A DNA stretch of 64,000 bases from MVRV01 sp964469905 (GTDB taxonomy: Bacteria; Desulfobacterota; Syntrophia; Syntrophales; Smithellaceae). Shown here one piece after another: positions 52,247-61,296 of the stretch. The notes beneath the pieces are model-generated. The model was given only the letters and a program-made list of their open reading frames with translations, did no database searches and was not told where the DNA came from. Position 1 is the first letter of the stretch. Every line of letters starts with the position of its first letter. The stretch spans positions 5,862 through 69,861 of the forward strand of contig CAYXZW010000012.1 in assembly GCA_964469905.1 (NCBI GenBank), written 5' to 3'. The translations under genes were made by a program, and so were the position numbers.

Positions 52247-54136
52247 CTAGTCAGTAGTAATTAAAGAAGTTACATCTTCCTGGAAATTGATCGTCAGGTG
52301 ATAAGCACCTGATTTAAATTTTGATTGCACAGTAAACGGCAATTTTTCATAAACTTTAAGCATAGCTTTATTATCGCAAAGAACGTCGGCGGAAAAACCC
52401 GTAATTCCCTGTTCACGGCCATACTTGACTAGCATATTAAGTATTAATGATGCTATTCCGCGGCCTACAAATTTTTCATCAACGACAAATGCGGTATCGG
52501 CCAGAGAATTGTCCTGGTGGCGGCTGTAACGGCCTTCGGCAATTATCTCCTCTCTTCCCGCTTCTTCGATAACACCGACGATGGACATGTTACGCCGGTA
52601 ATCAACATTGACATATTCCTGCATTTTGGAATGGGGCATAGTTTTAATAGGGCTGAAATAACGGTAAAATACAGTATCATCGGAAAAGCGATAGAAAAGA
52701 CGACGCATTGCTTCTTCATCGGAAGGTTTAATGGCGCGGAAAATAACTTTCTTTCCATCGGATAATTTATGCGTTGTGGTGATCTTCTCCGGATAAAAAT
52801 GACCGGAGTCCTTAAGGTAAATTTGATCGGCATATATAATTCTGGCTTCTCTGGCCATATGAACTAATTCAGCCCGGTCATCCGGATGGGCAATGTCAAT
52901 CAGAGATTGCGCTCTTTCCCGGACCGATTTGCCGAAAAACGATGCAATACCGTATTCAGTTACAATCAAATCCAGTGATTCCCTTGTGGTGAATTGGTTG
53001 GGGAAATTATCAACGGAGAGTAAAATATTGGATTCGTTTTTCAGATTGCGACTAGGCAAAGCAAAAATTGCTCTTCCTCCTCTGGAGCGTTCAGAACCGG
53101 TGAAGAGTTCCTGAATCTGCCCGGGGCCGGCCGTGACATTCCTTTTGCCGACATGGAGAGCAATATTTCCGGTAAGATCAATTTTTCGCGCTGGTAAAAT
53201 AACAACAAGTTTATCAATTAAACCCAATTTTAAATGATCAGCAATGAGATCGATACCCTGAAACTCAATAAGGGGATTATTGTGCAGCCACTGCATTAGT
53301 TCCGGAGTTCCCTGGGCATAAGCAGCCAGAGATTTACCCGGAAAAGATTTTTTCTTATTGTTGGTAACAGCACCGCATTTAATTAGATCCATTAAAACAT
53401 CAGTGAATGTATAGGTATGAATTCCCAGATGGCGTTTATGCTGCAAATGCTTCCCTAGTGCTTCATAGATTGATCCGGTGAAAAAAGAAAGGCAACTGCC
53501 ATCCTCAATAATTGATGAAATGTTGGCGGCAATTTTATCAATTACGGAGTCGACCGGCCAGCGGGGAAAGTACATCAATGGCTCTGTTGCTTTTATTAAA
53601 TAATTGAAATCATTAACATGAACAAAAGTGTCGCCCATTGTCCGAGGTACATTTTCATTAATTTCACCAATAACGAGAAATGCCTTTTGCATGGCATGTT
53701 TGGCAATGTCCACAGCTAAGCCCAGACTGGCAAATCCGGCATCATCCGGTGGTGAGATCTGAACAAAAGCCACATCAACTTTAAGGGTGCCGGAAGCAAT
53801 AAGACGCGGAATGTTGGAAAACTGACAGGGAATCATGTCGACAAAACCCGCTGTGATCGCTTTGCTAGCCAGCCATCCGGAAAAGAAAGTTTTCAAACGA
53901 AATTTCATTTTGTTCTGGGAAGTGCTCAAGGAAACGACATCACCCAGGCTGATAAGCTGGATTAATTCCAGATCACTTAAATTGGCCATTTGTGCGGAAA
54001 AAAGATGTTTTACAAGCGTGCGTGGTTCCGCAACCCCTGTTCCCAAAAAAATACTCATACCCGGTTCAATACCAGACATCGCCACAGAAGGAGCTACAAT
54101 TTTTTGTTTCCATGCAGGTTCAGGTATTTTATGCAT
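52247..54136 (-). CDS. Acetyl-CoA hydrolase/transferase domain fused to a GNAT acetyltransferase
   Basis: A 629-residue fusion. Residues ~1-455 follow the CoA-transferase (ACH/AbfT) family: QISPPDDAGFASLG, GIHTYTFTDVLMDLIKCGAVTN, AGPGQIQELFTGSERSRGGRAIFALPS and LIVTEYGIASFFGKSVRERAQSLIDIAHPDDR. Residues ~463-615 are a GNAT domain with the acetyl-CoA loop VGRGIASLILNMLVKYGREQGI. In active family members the segment reads GIHTEM with the catalytic Glu; here Tyr242 stands there, so thioester exchange is probably lost. The fusion is known in deltaproteobacteria. It may be an acyl-CoA-sensing protein acetyltransferase (inference). Confidence 0.88.
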   Translation of the reverse strand: MHKIPEPAWKQKIVAPSVAMSGIEPGMSIFLGTGVAEPRTLVKHLFSAQMANLSDLELIQLISLGDVVSLSTSQNKMKFRLKTFFSGWLASKAITAGFVDMIPCQFSNIPRLIASGTLKVDVAFVQISPPDDAGFASLGLAVDIAKHAMQKAFLVIGEINENVPRTMGDTFVHVNDFNYLIKATEPLMYFPRWPVDSVIDKIAANISSIIEDGSCLSFFTGSIYEALGKHLQHKRHLGIHTYTFTDVLMDLIKCGAVTNNKKKSFPGKSLAAYAQGTPELMQWLHNNPLIEFQGIDLIADHLKLGLIDKLVVILPARKIDLTGNIALHVGKRNVTAGPGQIQELFTGSERSRGGRAIFALPSRNLKNESNILLSVDNFPNQFTTRESLDLIVTEYGIASFFGKSVRERAQSLIDIAHPDDRAELVHMAREARIIYADQIYLKDSGHFYPEKITTTHKLSDGKKVIFRAIKPSDEEAMRRLFYRFSDDTVFYRYFSPIKTMPHSKMQEYVNVDYRRNMSIVGVIEEAGREEIIAEGRYSRHQDNSLADTAFVVDEKFVGRGIASLILNMLVKYGREQGITGFSADVLCDNKAMLKVYEKLPFTVQSKFKSGAYHLTINFQEDVTSLITTD

Positions 54137-54140
54137 AATA

Positions 54141-54800
54141 TTAAATATTTACCGGGATAACGTAAAATAATATAGACATAAGATGACAAAAGCTGCCGGT
54201 AAGAACAAATAAATGCCAGATAGCATGATTAAATGGTAGTTTTTTCCAGGCATAAAAGATTGTTCCTATGGTATAAGCAAGGCCGCCGGCGACAAGCCAG
54301 GCAATACCACCTGCGGGCAATGTTTCGTAAAGAGGCTTAATGGCAAGAATAATCAGCCAGCCCATTACAATATAGGCGATAGTGGAAACAATTTCGAAGC
54401 GGTTAATAAAAAAAGCCTTAAATATAATTCCGAGAACAGTTAATGACCAGACAACAGCAAAGATTGTCCAACCTAATGCCCCCTGGACAACGACAATCAA
54501 AAATGGAGTGTATGTTCCGGCAATTAATACATAAATGCAGGAATGGTCGATAATCCGAAAAATTTTTTTAATGTTTGCCCGTCGGAAGCTATGGTAAAGC
54601 GTTGATGCTGCGTAAAGTAATACAAGAGAGACACCAAAAACAGTACAGCTGACAATATGGCTGGCTTGCCCGTAAATACTGGACATAACTATTAATAAAA
54701 CAAGTCCCGCAATACTTATCAGCAGACCTACTCCATGGGTTACGCTGTTGAAAATTTCATCCAGTAGACTATATTGAGCCATTTCTTGCGATTGATTCAT
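54141..54800 (-). CDS. Hemolysin III / PAQR-family membrane protein
   Basis: A 219-residue protein with seven hydrophobic segments. Family motifs are EIFNSVTHGVGLLISIAGL (conserved E...S..H), AASTLYHSFRRANIKKIFRIIDHSCIYVLIAGTYTP (S-x-x-x-H and D-H-x-x-I-x-x-L-I-A-G-T-Y-T-P), and the C-terminal HAIWHLFVLTGSFCHLMSILFY (H-x3-H). These are zinc-binding positions in PAQR receptors and the Hly-III group. The role in bacteria is membrane-lipid homeostasis at best guess. It starts just downstream of the fusion gene on the same strand. Confidence 0.92.
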   Translation of the reverse strand: MNQSQEMAQYSLLDEIFNSVTHGVGLLISIAGLVLLIVMSSIYGQASHIVSCTVFGVSLVLLYAASTLYHSFRRANIKKIFRIIDHSCIYVLIAGTYTPFLIVVVQGALGWTIFAVVWSLTVLGIIFKAFFINRFEIVSTIAYIVMGWLIILAIKPLYETLPAGGIAWLVAGGLAYTIGTIFYAWKKLPFNHAIWHLFVLTGSFCHLMSILFYVIPVNI

Positions 54801-54871
54801 GTTTTATTATAACACATTTTGGAATAATAAGTTTAGTTATGTTTTTGCCTGCATAGTATAAGTTCATTATT

Positions 54872-54918
54872 AGCCGGCAGATTAATTCTTGACTCCATGC
54901 CGGCTCTCGTAATAATAG
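54872..54918 (+). promoter_or_regulatory. Possible purB promoter overlapping a dyad
   Basis: TTGACT (54889-54894) and TAATAG (54913-54918) are spaced by 18 bases. A perfect dyad AGCCGGCA/TGCCGGCT (54872-54879, 54898-54905) straddles the -35 region and could be an operator. This is inferred from spacing only. Confidence 0.35.
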
Positions 54919-54990
54919 CAACTTAATTGAATATAGATAATTCAGCCTGTCATTTAAGGATGAACATAAATTAACCTTAAGGAGACCAAT

Positions 54991-56292
54991 GTGATTTCAA
55001 GATATTCCCGGGAGAAAATGGTAGGCATCTGGAGTCCGGAAAACAGATACCAGAAATGGCTCGACGTTGAAGTGTTTGCGTGCGAAGCTATGGTTAAACT
55101 GGGTAATGTTCCCGCCAGTGCTCTTAAAATAATAAAAGAAAAAGCGACCATTGATATTGCCCGCATCGATGAAATTGAAAAGATAACCAAACACGATGTC
55201 ATTGCTTTTTTGACTTCAATCACAGAAAAAGTAGGAGAGGATGGGCGTTTTCTGCACTTGGGTATGACTTCATCAGATGTTCTGGATACATCCTATGCCG
55301 TTCAACTGAAAGAAGCTGCGGAAATTCTTCTTAACGATATCGATGAGCTTTTGGTTGTTTTAAAGAAAAAAGCCTACGAGCATAAAAATACTTTGATGAT
55401 CGGACGTTCACACGGCATTCATGCCGAACCGATCACTTTCGGCCTGAAGATGGCTCTGTGGTATCAGGAAATGCAGCGCAACCGTTTTCGCCTGCTTAAC
55501 GCTAAGGAATCGGTGTGCACTGGGAAAATATCAGGCGCTGTAGGGACTTTTTCTTTTATTGATCCTTCTGTCGAAGAATATGTTTGCAAAAAGCTTGGTT
55601 TAAAAGCAGCACCGGTTTCTTCACAAATAGTTCAACGTGACCGGCATGCGGAATTCTTTACAACTTTAGCCATCATTGCCTCATCAATTGACAAGTTTGC
55701 CCAGGAAATCAGACTGCTTCAGAGAACGGAAGTAAGGGAAGTCGAAGAATATTTTTCACCGGGTCAGAAAGGCTCTTCAGCCATGCCGCATAAACGCAAT
55801 CCTGTATTGTCAGAGAATTTATCAGGTTTGGCTCGTCTGGTGCGTTCCTATGCCGTCGCGGCGCTCGAAGATGTTGCCCTTTGGCACGAAAGAGACATAA
55901 GCCATTCCTCTGTCGAAAGAGTCATTGGGCCGGATGCTACAGTCACGCTGGATTTTATGCTGGGACGGTTTACCGGTATGATGGATAAGCTCGTCGTGTA
56001 TCCGGAAAGAATGTTTTATAACTTGAATATGACTCATGGAGTGATTTTCTCGCAGATGGTTTTATTGACCTTGATTGAAAAAGGGACGACTAGAGAAGAT
56101 GCTTATTCCATTGTTCAAGGCAACGCCATGAAGTCGTGGGAAGAGGGCGTGGAATTTAAAATCCTGCTGCAAAAAGATCCAGGAGTCGCTGAATATCTGA
56201 AAGAGGATGACTTGGCGTCGATTTTCAATGTTAATAATTTTTTAAAAAATTTAGATTTCATCTTTAATCGTGTATTCGGAGAAGGAAAGTAA
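54991..56292 (+). CDS. purB: Adenylosuccinate lyase
   Basis: A 433-residue fumarase/aspartase-superfamily enzyme with a GTG start behind AAGGAGA. Signature segments are YSREKMVGIWSPENRYQKWLDVEVFA, HLGMTSSDVLDTSYAVQL, MIGRSHGIHAEPITFGLK (catalytic His), and the flexible-loop signature GQKGSSAMPHKRNP. It removes fumarate from SAICAR and adenylosuccinate in purine synthesis. No other purine gene is adjacent; the PurF-like protein at 24714 is remote. Confidence 0.97.
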   Translation: MISRYSREKMVGIWSPENRYQKWLDVEVFACEAMVKLGNVPASALKIIKEKATIDIARIDEIEKITKHDVIAFLTSITEKVGEDGRFLHLGMTSSDVLDTSYAVQLKEAAEILLNDIDELLVVLKKKAYEHKNTLMIGRSHGIHAEPITFGLKMALWYQEMQRNRFRLLNAKESVCTGKISGAVGTFSFIDPSVEEYVCKKLGLKAAPVSSQIVQRDRHAEFFTTLAIIASSIDKFAQEIRLLQRTEVREVEEYFSPGQKGSSAMPHKRNPVLSENLSGLARLVRSYAVAALEDVALWHERDISHSSVERVIGPDATVTLDFMLGRFTGMMDKLVVYPERMFYNLNMTHGVIFSQMVLLTLIEKGTTREDAYSIVQGNAMKSWEEGVEFKILLQKDPGVAEYLKEDDLASIFNVNNFLKNLDFIFNRVFGEGK

Positions 56293-56695
56293 ATAAATCA
56301 GGGTTTGGCGCGAGAAACAGTGCCGATTTATCTAATGTTTTATCCTCTGTCTTTTTGTCTATGGGCTATAATAGCGTGGACGGCCCTTAAAGCATGAGGA
56401 GGCTAATTCCTCTTGCCATTTCCTCTTTATTTAGGATATCTCCCCATATGTAAGATTCGACCCTTAATCATTAAGGGGAGTAATTGCCAACATCTTTGGC
56501 GCTACCGCCCACATTGTTTGCAGATAGGGTCATATCAAACAATGCGTTGTTATCAAATATCAACATATTTGCTCATGGCGCGTAATTTGCGGCGAACAAG
56601 TTAAAAACGAATGAAAAGAAGGAAGCAATTGGAAAAATTATTTTTTTCACAAATAATTCCTAAACCCTAAATAAATAGAATAAGGAGATTGTAAT
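56293..56695. other. Non-coding region downstream of purB
   Basis: About 400 bases without a supported gene. It holds two small perfect hairpins (GAGGA...TCCTC near 56397-56413; CCCTTAA TCA TTAAGGG near 56460-56476), neither followed by a U-tract. The end carries the AAGGAGA site for the small secreted protein gene. I see no tRNA or repeat of known type. Confidence 0.4.
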
Positions 56696-57058
56696 TTGAA
56701 GAAAATATTATTAATAGCATTAAGTGCCGTTACACTGATTGTGGGAGCTACGCCCGTGGCAGCATACGAGGTCACCGTCAAAAATAATACAGCAAAAAAG
56801 TTAATCGTACAGGTAATTGGCGAGCATCTGTTTTGGCAAACCGAAGATTGTAGCATACAATTTAGCGCCGGACAAAAAACAGGAAGTTGTGCAACACCCA
56901 CAGGTATTTGCATAGCAAAAGTATGGATAACGTGGGATTATGAAGGCGTGACAAAGACCTTGCAGTGTCTACCATACACACCGATACAATGCGCAAATAA
57001 AACTTATATCATAAGATTTTGGAACCCGGGCGAATATAGTTGTGGCCAAGAACAATAA
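56696..57058 (+). CDS. Small secreted cysteine-rich protein of unknown function
   Basis: A 120-residue protein with a TTG start placed eight bases after AAGGAGA. It has a classical signal peptide (MKKILLIALSAVTLIVGA with cleavage after VAA). The mature ~97 residues contain six cysteines (in EDCSI, GSCAT, GICIA, LQCLP, IQCAN, YSCGQ), enough for three disulfides, and many beta-prone stretches (YEVTVKNNTAKKLIVQVIGE). The family is unknown to me. It stands alone, flanked by ~400 and ~350 bases of non-coding DNA, which is unusual for this dense region. Confidence 0.75.
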   Translation: MKKILLIALSAVTLIVGATPVAAYEVTVKNNTAKKLIVQVIGEHLFWQTEDCSIQFSAGQKTGSCATPTGICIAKVWITWDYEGVTKTLQCLPYTPIQCANKTYIIRFWNPGEYSCGQEQ

Positions 57059-57408
57059 TCTATTAAGCAGCAAACACGTATGCAAACATAAACTATTAAT
57101 GTATAGACACACCCGCAGCAAGAACAACGAGCGGGACCGTAACTAAGCGGCCCGTACCTCCCGACACTTCAGCGACGTGTTGGGAAAGCTTTCTTGCGCT
57201 CGGCTCCCGTGCCTATGTCCAGATGGGTTTTAACCCAAACCCAATAAAGTTTCATTCCTCCTTTTCTGCACACCAGACCGGCCAACCCGCCCCTCAGCCA
57301 TTGGCGCCACTTGGCAACATACCGCCGGAGTCTTGTGATCGAGGCTCCCTAATAAACTTCAATATTTTTGTTTCCGGTTGTAGAAGTTTACATAGCGCCC
57401 AATATTTG
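57059..57408. other. Non-coding region downstream of the secreted protein
   Basis: About 350 bases, with a GC-rich middle (57110-57200) containing GCGGGACCGTAACTAAGCGG, then proline-codon-like C-rich sequence without a credible frame. No terminator directly follows the secreted-protein gene. I see nothing identifiable. Confidence 0.4.
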
Positions 57409-57442
57409 ATAAACAAGGCCGGATAAAACCGGCCTTGTTTAT
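57409..57442. terminator. Terminator-like hairpin next to nadB
   Basis: A perfect 14-bp stem (ATAAACAAGGCCGG with CCGGCCTTGTTTAT) around ATAAAA. It lies directly after the nadB stop on the minus strand and could also end plus-strand transcripts, where TTATTCTTT follows closely. Confidence 0.8.
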
Positions 57443-57443
57443 G

Positions 57444-59033
57444 TTATTCTTTAATAATTATTGTATCTGTGTTCAGTTCATCATTCATTGCCGGATAATC
57501 AATGTTGTAGTGTAAACCACGACTCTCTTTACGCCTGCTGGCGCTTTGAGTAATTAGTTTGGCTACAATTGTAATGTTACGCAGTTCAATCAGGTCTTTG
57601 GTTACCTTATAATTTCTATAATATTCGTCAATTTCTTTTTGAATGAGCTCTATTCTGCGCACGGCGCGTTCCAGTCTTCTATTGGAACGGACAATGCCGA
57701 CGTAATTCCACATGCAGCGGCGAACTTCATCCCAGTTATGCGTGACCACAACACTATCGTCGCTCTCTGTTGTTCCACTGGAATCCCAGGGAGCAATAAA
57801 AATATCGCTTTGTTGAGCATGGGCAAAGTCACCGGCGATTTTTGTGCAGACCCGGTGTGAATAAACAACCGCTTCCAGAAGAGAATTACTGGCCAGACGA
57901 TTAGCGCCGTGCAGTCCCGTACAGGAAGCTTCACCGCAGGCGAAGAGATGAGGGATAGAAGTTTCTCCATAAGCATTTACAGCAACTCCGCCACAGATGT
58001 AATGAGCGGCAGGAACCACAGGAATCGGATCGTGGCTTATATCTATTCCGTATTCCAGGCACTTGTTGTAAATGTTGGGGAATCGGTTGATCAGAAAAGC
58101 GCGGTCGCGATGAGTGATGTCCAGTAGAACATATTCATCGCCCGATTTTTTAATTTCCGTATCGATTGCTTTGGCAACTATGTCACGCGGAGCAAGGCTT
58201 TTCATGGAATGATATTTATCCATAAAAGGTGAGCCGTTCTTAAGTTTCAGAATTCCCCCTTCGCCGCGGACTGCTTCACTGATTAAAAAAGATTTAGCAT
58301 CAGGATGATAAAGACAAGTCGGGTGAAACTGAATGAATTCCATATTGGCTATTTGTGCACCGGCGCGATAAGCCATAGCAATACCGTCACCGGTAGCAAT
58401 ATCCGGGTTGGTAGTAATATGGTAAACTTTGCCTGCTCCTCCCGTGGATAAAATCGTATATTTGGCGCGATAAGTGTGAACATCATTGTTGTTTATATCC
58501 AACACATAGGCGCCGAGGCAGCGTAAAGGTTTGCCGGAGACGGTTTTTTCCATGATCAAATCGATGCCGATATGATTTTCATAAATATCCACATTTTTCA
58601 GGCTGGTTACTTTTTCATTTAGTGCCCGTTCGATCTCATGGCCGGTAAGGTCTTTGGAATGTAACACCCGTCGGTGAGTATGACCGCCTTCCTGGCCTAA
58701 ATCATAAGGGTAAGGTGGTTTTTCGGATTTGGTAAATTTAACACCCCAGTCGATAAGTTCGGCAATGCGAGGTGGAGCTTCTCGAACAATAAATTCCACG
58801 ACATCTTTCTTGCAAAGGCCGGCGCCGCAAACTAATGTATCGTTAATGTGCTCGGAAAAACTGTCTGTTTTATCGGTAACGGCAGCAATGCCACCTTGGG
58901 CATAATTGGTATTGGATTCAGTTTTTTCTTTTTTGGTAACAATAGCAACACTGCCCAGAGCGGAAGCTTTAATCGCCAGACTAAGTCCGGCGATCCCGCT
59001 GCCGATTATTAAAAAGTCAGTTTTAAATTCCAT
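57444..59033 (-). CDS. nadB: L-aspartate oxidase
   Basis: A 529-residue flavoprotein. The FAD fold is FLIIGSGIAGLSLAIKASALG, followed by ESNTNYAQGGIAAV, RRVLHSKDLTGHEIERAL, EFIQFHPTCLYHP, SEAVRGEGGILKL and the active-site GEASCTGLHGANRLASNSLLEAVVYSHR. The C-terminal helical domain is ELRNITIVAKLITQSASRRKESRGLHY. NadB makes iminoaspartate for NAD synthesis and in anaerobes uses fumarate as acceptor. nadA and nadC are not in the window. Confidence 0.96.
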   Translation of the reverse strand: MEFKTDFLIIGSGIAGLSLAIKASALGSVAIVTKKEKTESNTNYAQGGIAAVTDKTDSFSEHINDTLVCGAGLCKKDVVEFIVREAPPRIAELIDWGVKFTKSEKPPYPYDLGQEGGHTHRRVLHSKDLTGHEIERALNEKVTSLKNVDIYENHIGIDLIMEKTVSGKPLRCLGAYVLDINNNDVHTYRAKYTILSTGGAGKVYHITTNPDIATGDGIAMAYRAGAQIANMEFIQFHPTCLYHPDAKSFLISEAVRGEGGILKLKNGSPFMDKYHSMKSLAPRDIVAKAIDTEIKKSGDEYVLLDITHRDRAFLINRFPNIYNKCLEYGIDISHDPIPVVPAAHYICGGVAVNAYGETSIPHLFACGEASCTGLHGANRLASNSLLEAVVYSHRVCTKIAGDFAHAQQSDIFIAPWDSSGTTESDDSVVVTHNWDEVRRCMWNYVGIVRSNRRLERAVRRIELIQKEIDEYYRNYKVTKDLIELRNITIVAKLITQSASRRKESRGLHYNIDYPAMNDELNTDTIIIKE

Positions 59034-59146
59034 GATAAAATTACCTTTGTTATCATACGATTAGAAATGTTTATTTACAAACGATGCTTCCTTTTATATA
59101 TAGGAAAATAGTTTTTAGCAAAGAAATAATTTGAAATGGAGATTTA

Positions 59147-60145
59147 ATGCTGGTTTTAGGTATAGAATCATCCTGCGATGAGACGGCCGCAGCGGTAATC
59201 GATAGCGGGAGAATGCGATCAAATGTTATTGCTTCACAAATCAAAGATCACAGTAAATATGGTGGCGTAGTACCGGAAATTGCTTCGCGCAAACATATTG
59301 AAGCAATTAATATGGTTATACAGGAAGCATTGGCCAATGCTCAGGTAACGCTCAAAGAGATTGAGGGTATAGCTGTAACCCGCGGTCCCGGGCTCATTGG
59401 ATCTTTGTTGATTGGCTTGTCTACAGCTAAAGCTTTGGCTTACGCATTAAATATTCCTCTGGTTGGAGTAAATCATCTGGAAGGCCACATTGCCGCTTCG
59501 TTTCTTGCTGAAAACACACCGGAATTTCCTTTTTGTGCTCTGGTTGTCTCCGGTGGTCATACGAATGTTTATCTGGTCAAAAATTACCATGATTTTGTTT
59601 TATTGGGTCAGACAAGGGATGATGCTGCCGGTGAAGCCTTTGATAAGGCAGCAAAGCTGCTGAATCTGGGCTATCCCGGAGGAGTGGTTATCGATAAATT
59701 GGCAAAACAAGGAAATCCGCAGGCGATAGCTTTTCCCCGGGCGATGAAAGACTCTCCTGATTTCAGCTTCAGTGGTTTAAAAACTTCCCTATTGACGATG
59801 CTGAAAAAGCGTGGCTGTGATTTTGAGGAAAGCCAATTACCGGATGTCGTAGCGAGTTATCAGGAAGCAATAGTAGATGTACTGGTGGAAAAAACAATTC
59901 GTGCTGCTCAAAATAATAATATTGACCGGATCGTTGTTTGCGGGGGTGTAGCAGCCAATGGAAGGCTGCGTCAGAAATTTGCTATGGCTGCGGAGGCCGG
60001 CAAAATGGAATTGTTCATCCCGCCGATTATCCTATGTACCGACAATGCCGCCATGATTGGCGCTATCGGGGAGATTATGTTAAAGAATGGTCGCAGCGAT
60101 TCGCTGAATCTTAATGCGGTTTCGCGCTGGCCGCTGACGGCTTAA
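59147..60145 (+). CDS. tsaD: tRNA N6-adenosine threonylcarbamoyltransferase TsaD
   Basis: A 332-residue ASKHA-fold protein. MLVLGIESSCDETAAAVID starts the family, followed by VVPEIASRKH, GPGLIGSLLIGLSTAKALAYAL, the metal-binding HLEGHIAASF, ALVVSGGHTNVYLV, and VVCGGVAANGRLRQ with TDNAAMIG. It works with TsaB and TsaE to make t6A37 in tRNAs that read ANN codons. Its last codons and stop lie inside the left arm of the inverted repeat at 60139. Confidence 0.97.
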   Translation: MLVLGIESSCDETAAAVIDSGRMRSNVIASQIKDHSKYGGVVPEIASRKHIEAINMVIQEALANAQVTLKEIEGIAVTRGPGLIGSLLIGLSTAKALAYALNIPLVGVNHLEGHIAASFLAENTPEFPFCALVVSGGHTNVYLVKNYHDFVLLGQTRDDAAGEAFDKAAKLLNLGYPGGVVIDKLAKQGNPQAIAFPRAMKDSPDFSFSGLKTSLLTMLKKRGCDFEESQLPDVVASYQEAIVDVLVEKTIRAAQNNNIDRIVVCGGVAANGRLRQKFAMAAEAGKMELFIPPIILCTDNAAMIGAIGEIMLKNGRSDSLNLNAVSRWPLTA

Positions 60146-60260
60146 TAAAAAGTTCATATGCGGCGTTGTGCGACAGCCTGTCGTCGCTGCGGAGTATGTC
60201 CAGGATATGCCTCACTCCGAAGGCTTTGTGTGCCTTGCCTCTGAATCTTTTTATTAAGCC
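60139..60260. repeat. Palindromic (MITE/REP-like) intergenic repeat
   Basis: Perfect 14-base terminal inverted repeats, GGCTTAATAAAAAG (60139-60152) and CTTTTTATTAAGCC (60247-60260), enclose ~94 bases. The inside has paired motifs: TGCGGCGTTGTGCGAC, GTCGTCGCTGCGGAGTATG, then CATATGCGG/CCTCACTCCGAAGG and TTGTGTGCCTTGCCT. I recall very similar 120-base elements scattered between genes of Geobacter, Syntrophus and relatives. The left arm supplies the stop codon of tsaD. It has no ORF and so could only move by help from another element. Confidence 0.8.
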
Positions 60261-60300
60261 TTTAATTTGTAAATACATTACCAAAACAAGAAATGACCCT

Positions 60301-61155
60301 ATGAGCACACCTCGAGATATAATTCGGCAGTACGACATTAAACCCCGTAAAAAACTGGGCCAATCTTTTCTAGTAGATCAAAACATTATTCAAAAAATAG
60401 CATCCGCCGCCGGAATTACGAAAGATGATATCGTAGTGGAAATTGGAGCCGGTATTGGTGTTTTAACAGAATGCCTGGCACAGCAATCGAGGAAACTTAT
60501 AGCGGTGGAATTAGATAAAAATTTAATAGATGTATTGAAAGAAAAATTGGCAGCTTTGGATAATGTGGAAATTCATTCCGGCGATATACTTAACTATGAT
60601 TTTAATGCAGTATCAGGTATTTACAATAGTAAAATTAAAGTAGTAGGTAATGTGCCTTATAACATATCCAGTCCATTAATATTCCGATTATTATCGTTTC
60701 GTTCCGTAATCGATGATTTTATTCTGATGCTCCAAAAAGAAGTTGTTGAGCGTCTGGTTGCTGTTCCGAATAATAAAAGTTATGGTATTCCTTCTGTGCT
60801 TTTGCAGATGTTTGCCTCTGTAGATAAAATATTCGATGTTCCGGCAAGATGTTTTTTCCCACAACCGAAAGTAGAATCGGCTGTTATTCGAGGGGCTTTT
60901 CTGGATAAACCCGTAATGGAATTAACAGATGAAGTATTTTTTACTCAACTGGTCAAGGCCTCCTTTGCCCAGCGCCGGAAAATGTTGAATAACAATCTGA
61001 AGACTGCGAAATTTATGGAAAAACTATCTGCTGCGGATTTAAAATCGGCGTTATTAACAGCCGGAATCGATGGCCGGAGGAGGGGAGAAACACTGACGAT
61101 TGAAGAATTTGGTCATCTCAGTAATCTTCTCAAAAAGCAGCAAGAAATGATTTAA
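60301..61155 (+). CDS. rsmA: 16S rRNA dimethyladenosine transferase RsmA (KsgA)
   Basis: The start is set at ATG 60301. The frame is open from 60166, but the extra 45 codons are the repeat element and do not resemble RsmA. The 284-residue protein has KKLGQSFLVDQNIIQKIA, the SAM site VVEIGAGIGVLTECLA, the catalytic NVPYNISSPLIFRLL and the C-terminal FAQRRKMLNNNL. It dimethylates A1518 and A1519 of 16S rRNA late in small-subunit assembly. The ribosome site is weak. Confidence 0.95.
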   Translation: MSTPRDIIRQYDIKPRKKLGQSFLVDQNIIQKIASAAGITKDDIVVEIGAGIGVLTECLAQQSRKLIAVELDKNLIDVLKEKLAALDNVEIHSGDILNYDFNAVSGIYNSKIKVVGNVPYNISSPLIFRLLSFRSVIDDFILMLQKEVVERLVAVPNNKSYGIPSVLLQMFASVDKIFDVPARCFFPQPKVESAVIRGAFLDKPVMELTDEVFFTQLVKASFAQRRKMLNNNLKTAKFMEKLSAADLKSALLTAGIDGRRRGETLTIEEFGHLSNLLKKQQEMI

Positions 61156-61296
61156 TAACACTCTAACACCCAACGCAAAATACCAATATACCATTCTTCC
61201 ATTGACAGAAGCGGGCGCTTAACCTATACATAAAGGTAATAAAACAAAACCATATCCATTAATTATCAATTGTAATAAAAAATAAAGGAGATTCAT

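Noticed and set aside
56560..56625. Possible integron attC site before the small secreted protein
   Set aside because: A GAACAAGTTAAAA stretch hints at a core site, but no matching inverse core or paired boxes were found and no integrase is in view.
60166..60300. 45-codon N-terminal extension of rsmA
   Set aside because: It is translated repeat sequence; RsmA proteins begin near the KKLGQSFLVD motif, reached from ATG 60301.
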